From NCBI GenBank assembly GCA_023700825.1, contig JAMPYE010000119.1, positions 1-10,255 of the forward strand: a stretch of DNA of 10,255 nucleotides, read 5' to 3'. A model generated the notes under the pieces. The model was not told the origin of the DNA. It was given only the letters and a program-made list of their open reading frames with translations, and ran no database searches. A program made the position numbers and the translations under genes. Source of the DNA: Thermoanaerobaculia bacterium (GTDB lineage Bacteria; Acidobacteriota; Thermoanaerobaculia; Gp7-AA8). Numbering within the stretch: position 1 is the first letter of the stretch; each line of letters begins with the position of its first letter. Shown here in pieces: positions 6,817 through 10,255 of this stretch.

Positions 6817-8196
6817 ATGTCCTCGCTGGACTCGTTCTTCCGCCTCTCCGAGCGCGGAACGAGTGCCCGCATCGAGATCCTCGGCGGGCTGACGACGTTC
6901 GTCGCGATGGCGTACATCGTCGTCGTCAATCCGGCGATTCTCTCGTTCGCGGGAATCCCCGTCGGGCCGAGCACCGTGGCGACGATCACGGTCGCGTTTG
7001 CCGGGTCGGTCCTCATGGGGCTCTGGGCGAACCGGCCGATCGCGGTCGCTCCGTACATGGGCGAGAACGCCTTCATCGCGTTCGGTCTGGCCGCGTTAGG
7101 CATCAGCTGGCAGCAGCGGTTCGGCGCCGTATTCGTCAGTGGCGTTCTCTTCCTGGTCATCACGCTCGTCGGGATCCGCGGGTGGCTCGCGCGCTCGATC
7201 TCGGCGAGCCTCAAGCAGAGCTTCGCCGTCGGCATCGGCCTCTTCCTGGCCTTCATCGGCCTCTACGAGACGGGGATCGTGACGAGCGCCGCGGCCGGAA
7301 TGCCGGTGGCCGCGCTCGCGACGGCCGACGGCTCCCTCCTGCGCGCGCCCGCCGTGCCCGTGAAGATCGGCGACCTGCGAAGCCCCGAGGTACTGCTGGC
7401 GATCGCGGGATTCGTCGTGATCATGGTGCTGCTGCAGAGGAAGGTGAAGGGCGGGATTCTGATCGGAATCGCGGTGACCGCAATCGCGGGCGGGCTCCTC
7501 GGACACGGCAGCGCGCCGAAGGCAATCGTCGCGATGCCTTTCACCGGCGACTACTCGCTCGCACCGATCGCGCTTCAACTCGACGTCGCGGGAGTGCTGA
7601 AGCTGAGTTTCATTCCGATTCTCCTCACGCTCTTCCTGATGAGCTTCCTCGATACGTTAGGCACGCTCGTCGGCGTCGGTGCCGCAGGGAAGATGCTCGA
7701 CGAGAAGGGAAACCTCCCGGAGATCGAGCGGCCGATGACGGTCGACGCGGTCGCCTGCGCGCTGAGCGGGCTGGTCGGAACGTCGACGAGCGGCGCCTAC
7801 ATCGAGTCGGCGACCGGAATCCGCGAAGGGGCGCGGACGGGCCTCGCCGCGGTGACGACGGGATTGCTCTTCGCGGCGTCGCTCTTCTTCATCCCGCTCG
7901 TCGAGCCGCTGCAGGCGATGCGCTTCGCCTACGCGCCGGCACTGATCGCGGTCGGCGTGCTGATGATCGGCTCGATCCGCGAGGTGGCGCTCGACGACCT
8001 CACCGAGCTCGCTCCCGCGTTCGCGACGATCGCGGTGATGGTCTTCACCTACAACATCGCCAACGGCCTGACGGCGGGGCTGGTGCTCTGGCCCGTCATG
8101 AAGCTCGCCGCGGGACGCTGGCGCGAGATCAACGGCGGCGCGATCGCGCTCGCGATCGTCTGCCTGCTCTACTACGTCTTCGGGCTGCCACACTGA
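6817..8196 (+). CDS. AzgA-type (NCS2) purine nucleobase permease
   Basis: The 459-residue inner-membrane transporter belongs to the adenine/guanine/hypoxanthine permease family, which generally imports purine bases by proton symport. The N-terminal LTTFVAMAYIVVVNPAIL block is characteristic. So is the C-terminal half, with FLDTLGTLVGVG (D279), GTSTSGAYIES (E330) and GARTGLAAVTTGLLFAASLF. The acidic residues D279 and E330 lie in the two conserved segments thought to line the substrate site. The family's usual APGMGLNA is here APYMGENA (78-85), a double change that may mark a subclade. The ATG at 6817 is chosen because upstream frame is repeat-derived and a TATACT box lies just before it. The adenine deaminase starts five bases after its stop, which suggests co-transcription and adenine as a likely substrate. 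That substrate call is inferred from the neighbour, not from the sequence. Confidence 0.92.
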   Translation: MSSLDSFFRLSERGTSARIEILGGLTTFVAMAYIVVVNPAILSFAGIPVGPSTVATITVAFAGSVLMGLWANRPIAVAPYMGENAFIAFGLAALGISWQQRFGAVFVSGVLFLVITLVGIRGWLARSISASLKQSFAVGIGLFLAFIGLYETGIVTSAAAGMPVAALATADGSLLRAPAVPVKIGDLRSPEVLLAIAGFVVIMVLLQRKVKGGILIGIAVTAIAGGLLGHGSAPKAIVAMPFTGDYSLAPIALQLDVAGVLKLSFIPILLTLFLMSFLDTLGTLVGVGAAGKMLDEKGNLPEIERPMTVDAVACALSGLVGTSTSGAYIESATGIREGARTGLAAVTTGLLFAASLFFIPLVEPLQAMRFAYAPALIAVGVLMIGSIREVALDDLTELAPAFATIAVMVFTYNIANGLTAGLVLWPVMKLAAGRWREINGGAIALAIVCLLYYVFGLPH

Positions 8197-8201
8197 CGAC
8201 C

Positions 8202-9149
8202 ATGCGCGAATTCATCGAGTCGCTTCCGAAAGCCGAGCTTCACCTTCACATCGAAGGGACGCTCGAGCCCGGGCTGATGTTCGAGCTCGCGAGCCGCAAT
8301 GGCATCGCGCTCCGCTACCCGAGCGTCGAGGCGCTCCGGGCCGCGTATCAGTTCTCCGACCTCCAGTCGTTCCTCGACATCTACTACGAGGGCGCGGGCG
8401 TGCTGCAGAAGCGCGAGGACTTCGCCGACATGGCGATGGCGTATTTTCGCAAGGCCTCGTCACAGGGACTGAAACACGCGGAGATCTTCTTCGACCCGCA
8501 GACGCACACGAGCCGGGGGATCAAATACGAAACCGTCGTCCGGGGCCTCCGGGAAGCGCAGGAGCGCGCGAAGAGCGAGCTCGGCGTCACGTCGGCGCTG
8601 ATCCTCTGCTTCCTCCGCCATCTCAGCGAGGACGAGGCAATGCTGACACTCGACGAGGCGCTGCCGTTCCGCGACGCGATCGTTGCCGTCGGTCTCGACT
8701 CGTCCGAGCGCGGCCATCCGCCGTCGAAGTTCGCGCGCGTCTTCGAGCGTGCGCGCGCCGAAGGGCTGCTCGCGGTCGCACACGCCGGGGAAGAGGGGCC
8801 GCCGGAGTACATCTGGGAGGCGCTCGACATCCTGAAGGTGAGGCGGATCGACCACGGCGTTCGATGCATCGAAGATCCGAGGCTCGTGCAGCGGCTCGTG
8901 GACGAGCAGATCCCGCTGACGGTCTGTCCGTTGTCGAACGTGAAGCTCCGGGTCTTCGACACGCTCCGCGACCACAACCTGAAGCGACTCCTCGACCTCG
9001 GCGTGAAGGTGACGATCAACTCCGACGATCCCGCCTACTTCGGCGGCTACATCGGCGAGAACTACGTCGCGACCGCGGACGCACTGGCGCTGACGCAGGC
9101 GGAGATCGAGACGATCGCGAAGAACTCGTTCGACGCGAGCTTCGTGTGA
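8202..9149 (+). CDS. Adenine deaminase, Aah1-like branch of the adenosine/AMP deaminase family
   Basis: The 315-residue cytoplasmic zinc enzyme should hydrolyse adenine to hypoxanthine and ammonia (EC 3.5.4.2). Zinc ligands are H14 and H16 (LHLHIEG), H194 (HAGEEGPP) and D275 (NSDDPAYFGG). E197 is the proton donor, H218 (RIDHGV) the catalytic histidine and D276 the substrate-binding aspartate. The blocks FLRHLSEDEAM, GLDSSERGHPPSKF and HAGEEGPPEYI point to the adenine-specific branch rather than true adenosine deaminases. Length is normal and all key residues are present. It starts five bases after the permease stop with no clear ribosome-binding site, so translation is probably coupled. The pair forms a purine-base salvage unit of import plus deamination. 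Adenosine deaminase activity is the main alternative and is less likely. Confidence 0.93.
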   Translation: MREFIESLPKAELHLHIEGTLEPGLMFELASRNGIALRYPSVEALRAAYQFSDLQSFLDIYYEGAGVLQKREDFADMAMAYFRKASSQGLKHAEIFFDPQTHTSRGIKYETVVRGLREAQERAKSELGVTSALILCFLRHLSEDEAMLTLDEALPFRDAIVAVGLDSSERGHPPSKFARVFERARAEGLLAVAHAGEEGPPEYIWEALDILKVRRIDHGVRCIEDPRLVQRLVDEQIPLTVCPLSNVKLRVFDTLRDHNLKRLLDLGVKVTINSDDPAYFGGYIGENYVATADALALTQAEIETIAKNSFDASFV

Positions 9150-9197
9150 AACAAGCGATAGGCGGGAGGCGATAGGCGAGAAGCAGGCCGAATGCTC

Positions 9198-9316
9198 CTC
9201 GTAGCGCCGGCGTCCCCGCCGGCTTCCCCGCGAGCGTCTCGCTCGCGAGGCCGATCGGACTTTCCACGCCGGCGAGACGCTGGCGTGGCTGCCCGCGAGG
9301 ACGCGGGCGCTACGAG
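9198..9316. repeat. Type B palindromic core (four hairpins)
   Basis: The boundaries are CTCGTAGCGCC (9198-9208) and GGCGCTACGAG (9306-9316), an exact 11-bp inverted repeat. H1 is GCCGGCG/CGCCGGC (9206-9212/9217-9223, loop TCCC). H2 is CGCGAGCG/CGCTCGCG (9229-9236/9240-9247, loop TCT). H3 is CCACGCCGGCG/CGCTGGCGTGG around an AGA loop, with one G-T position. H4 is GCCCGCG/CGCGGGC (9291-9297/9302-9308, loop AGGA). The two halves are inverted copies whose stems differ by paired changes. The plan matches the type A core without shared sequence. Confidence 0.75.
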
Positions 9317-9328
9317 AACGCGTTCTCG
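9313..9328. repeat. 16-bp perfect palindrome at the edge of the type B core
   Basis: CGAGAACGCGTTCTCG reads identically on both strands and overlaps the last four bases of the core boundary repeat. It could be an extra small cruciform or a protein-binding palindrome. It has no counterpart at the left boundary. Confidence 0.5.
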
Positions 9329-9403
9329 ACCCGCGCTGGCCACTAAGCGTTGCCCCCTGGCCCACTCATCGCCTGTCGCCTCTCGCCCCTCGCCTGCTTT
9401 TGT

Positions 9404-9409
9404 TAAGAT
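9404..9409 (+). promoter_or_regulatory. -10-like box TAAGAT upstream of the RND exporter gene
   Basis: TAAGAT lies in the short A/T-rich run TTTTGTTAAGATA (9398-9410), ten bases after the right heptad arm of element 3. Transcription would start near 9416, about 25 bases before the TTG start, leaving room for the AGGAG site. No -35 box is evident. Confidence 0.4.
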
Positions 9410-9430
9410 ACCCCCCGCGTGACCCTTCTC

Positions 9431-9435
9431 AGGAG
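9431..9435 (+). promoter_or_regulatory. Ribosome-binding site setting the TTG start of the RND exporter
   Basis: AGGAG lies five bases before the TTG at 9441. The frame is closed by a TGA at 9420-9422, so the TTG is the first usable initiation codon. The next in-frame ATG would remove the first membrane helix. Confidence 0.65.
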
Positions 9436-9440
9436 CCCGA

Positions 9441-10255
9441 TTGATCTCTTCTCTCATTGAGCGCGCGACCGCGCTGATCCTGCGCCGCCCGTGGGCGATT
9501 CTCCTCGTCACCCTCGCCGTCGTGCTGGCGTCGGCGGTCGTGGCGTCGCGCATGAAGCTCGACCCCGACGTTCTCAACATGATGCCGGAGGGAAACCGGG
9601 AGGTGGACGAGTTCCGGTCGATCATCCGCGAGACCGGGACGCTCGACTTCCACGTCATCGTCGTCAAATTCCCCGAGGGATCACGGCCCGACACCTACGC
9701 TCCCATCCTCGACAGCATCGGCGGGTCGCTCGAGAAGTCGCCGATGGTGGAGAGCGTCACCTGGAAGATCCCCGATCCGTTGTCGCTCATCGACAAGGTG
9801 CTGCCCTACTCGATGCTCGTGCTCGACGAGAAGCAGCTCGACGCCGTCTCGGAGAAGCTCACCGACGAGGCGATCCGCTCGGCGGTCGCGCGCAACAAGG
9901 CACTCCTGCAGACGCCGCAGTCGCCCGTCGCCGAGGAGTTGATCCGCGTCGACCCGTTCAACCTCCTGCCGATCTACATCGACACGCTCAAGCGCGCGGG
10001 CGGTGGCGCGAAGGTCGACCTGACGAGCGGCTACTACATCTCCTCCGACCAGACGACCGCGCTCATCATCGCGAAGCCGCGCAAGGCCGCCCAGGACCTT
10101 CCCTTCAGCCGGGAAATGATGGAAGCGACGTACGCGATCACGGCGGGCGCATCGAAGGAGTTCAGCGTCGCGAACCCGGGAGTGCCACTTCCGAACTACG
10201 GCTACACCGGCGGGTACGCGATCGCCGCGGCCGACGAGAAGATCATCCGTCGCGA
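9441..10255 (+). CDS. MMPL/RND-superfamily exporter, N-terminal part (runs off window)
   Basis: The visible 271 codons have the N-terminal layout of an MMPL-type RND transporter. There is a short cytoplasmic start, one membrane helix near residues 17-36 (PWAILLVTLAVVLASAVVAS) and then a large extracytoplasmic domain opening with KLDPDVLNMMPEGN. That domain continues through PNYGYTGGYAIAAADEK near the edge, the region that normally precedes the next helix bundle. Such proteins use the proton gradient to export lipids or hydrophobic compounds. Hopanoid transporters of the HpnN kind share this layout, but the proton-relay helices lie beyond the window, so the substrate cannot be assigned. The gene has its own AGGAG-TTG start and a -10-like box after element 3, suggesting a separate transcription unit from the adenine deaminase. 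Confidence 0.85.
   Translation, partial: MISSLIERATALILRRPWAILLVTLAVVLASAVVASRMKLDPDVLNMMPEGNREVDEFRSIIRETGTLDFHVIVVKFPEGSRPDTYAPILDSIGGSLEKSPMVESVTWKIPDPLSLIDKVLPYSMLVLDEKQLDAVSEKLTDEAIRSAVARNKALLQTPQSPVAEELIRVDPFNLLPIYIDTLKRAGGGAKVDLTSGYYISSDQTTALIIAKPRKAAQDLPFSREMMEATYAITAGASKEFSVANPGVPLPNYGYTGGYAIAAADEKIIRR

Larger units (their letters stand above)
9154..9394. repeat. Modular intergenic element 3 (inverted heptad arms plus CTCGTAGCGCC core)
   Basis: The left arm is AGCGATA, GGCGGGA, GGCGATA and GGCGAGA (9154-9181) capped by AGCAGGCC (9182-9189). It starts four bases after the adenine deaminase TGA. The right arm is GGCCCACT (9359-9366), then CATCGCC, TGTCGCC, TCTCGCC and CCTCGCC (9367-9394). 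These arms match those of elements 1 and 2, but the core between them (9198-9316) is a different sequence. A further 42 bp of unassigned sequence lies between the core and the right arm. Confidence 0.78.

Noticed and set aside
7182..8201. Upstream extension of the adenine deaminase frame through the permease gene
   Set aside because: The adenine deaminase homology begins at the ATG at 8202 (MREFIESLPKAELHLH). The extension is out-of-frame permease sequence rich in Arg and Asp, not a fusion protein.
9419..9460. Thirteen-codon frame starting with GTG just before the RND exporter
   Set aside because: It would start near the predicted transcription start and overlaps the exporter start. It has no supporting composition and could occur by chance.

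Overview
The window is GC-rich bacterial DNA with dense, mostly co-directional genes. Third codon positions are so G/C-biased that long antisense shadow frames appear. Gene content suggests an environmental, Acidobacteriota-like bacterium or a similar GC-rich phylum: an ABC permease fused to an M1 peptidase, a secreted C69 dipeptidase, an AzgA-type purine permease, an adenine deaminase and an MMPL/RND exporter. No rRNA or other phylogenetic marker is present, so this placement is inference.

Layout: a polytopic membrane protein on the minus strand runs off the left edge (1-676). A divergent spacer (677-993) follows, with a spaced direct repeat. The plus strand then carries the permease/M1 peptidase fusion (994-4572), the exported C69 dipeptidase (TTG start, 4849-6504), the purine permease (6817-8196), the adenine deaminase (8202-9149, five bases behind the permease) and the start of an RND exporter (TTG start, 9441 to the right edge). 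The clearest functional unit is permease plus adenine deaminase: import of adenine and its conversion to hypoxanthine. The M1 fusion and the dipeptidase both act on peptides outside the cytoplasm, but nothing beyond adjacency links them.

The most unusual content lies between genes. All three same-strand gaps longer than 100 bp hold a copy of one modular element. Each has an inverted pair of arms made of about four tandem GGCGANR-type heptads ending in an AGCAGGCC-like cap. Between the arms is a long imperfect palindrome built from four small hairpins. Two elements carry a core bounded by TGTGGAGTGC. The third carries a sequence-unrelated but similarly organised core bounded by CTCGTAGCGCC. 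Hairpin stems differ between half-sites by paired changes that keep base pairing. Elements begin at or a few bases from a stop codon; in the first, the heptads supply the stop. Two end within about 10 bp of a -10-like box. The five-base gap inside the purine pair and the divergent gap have none. This looks like a REP/MITE-type family with interchangeable cores sitting at transcription-unit boundaries.
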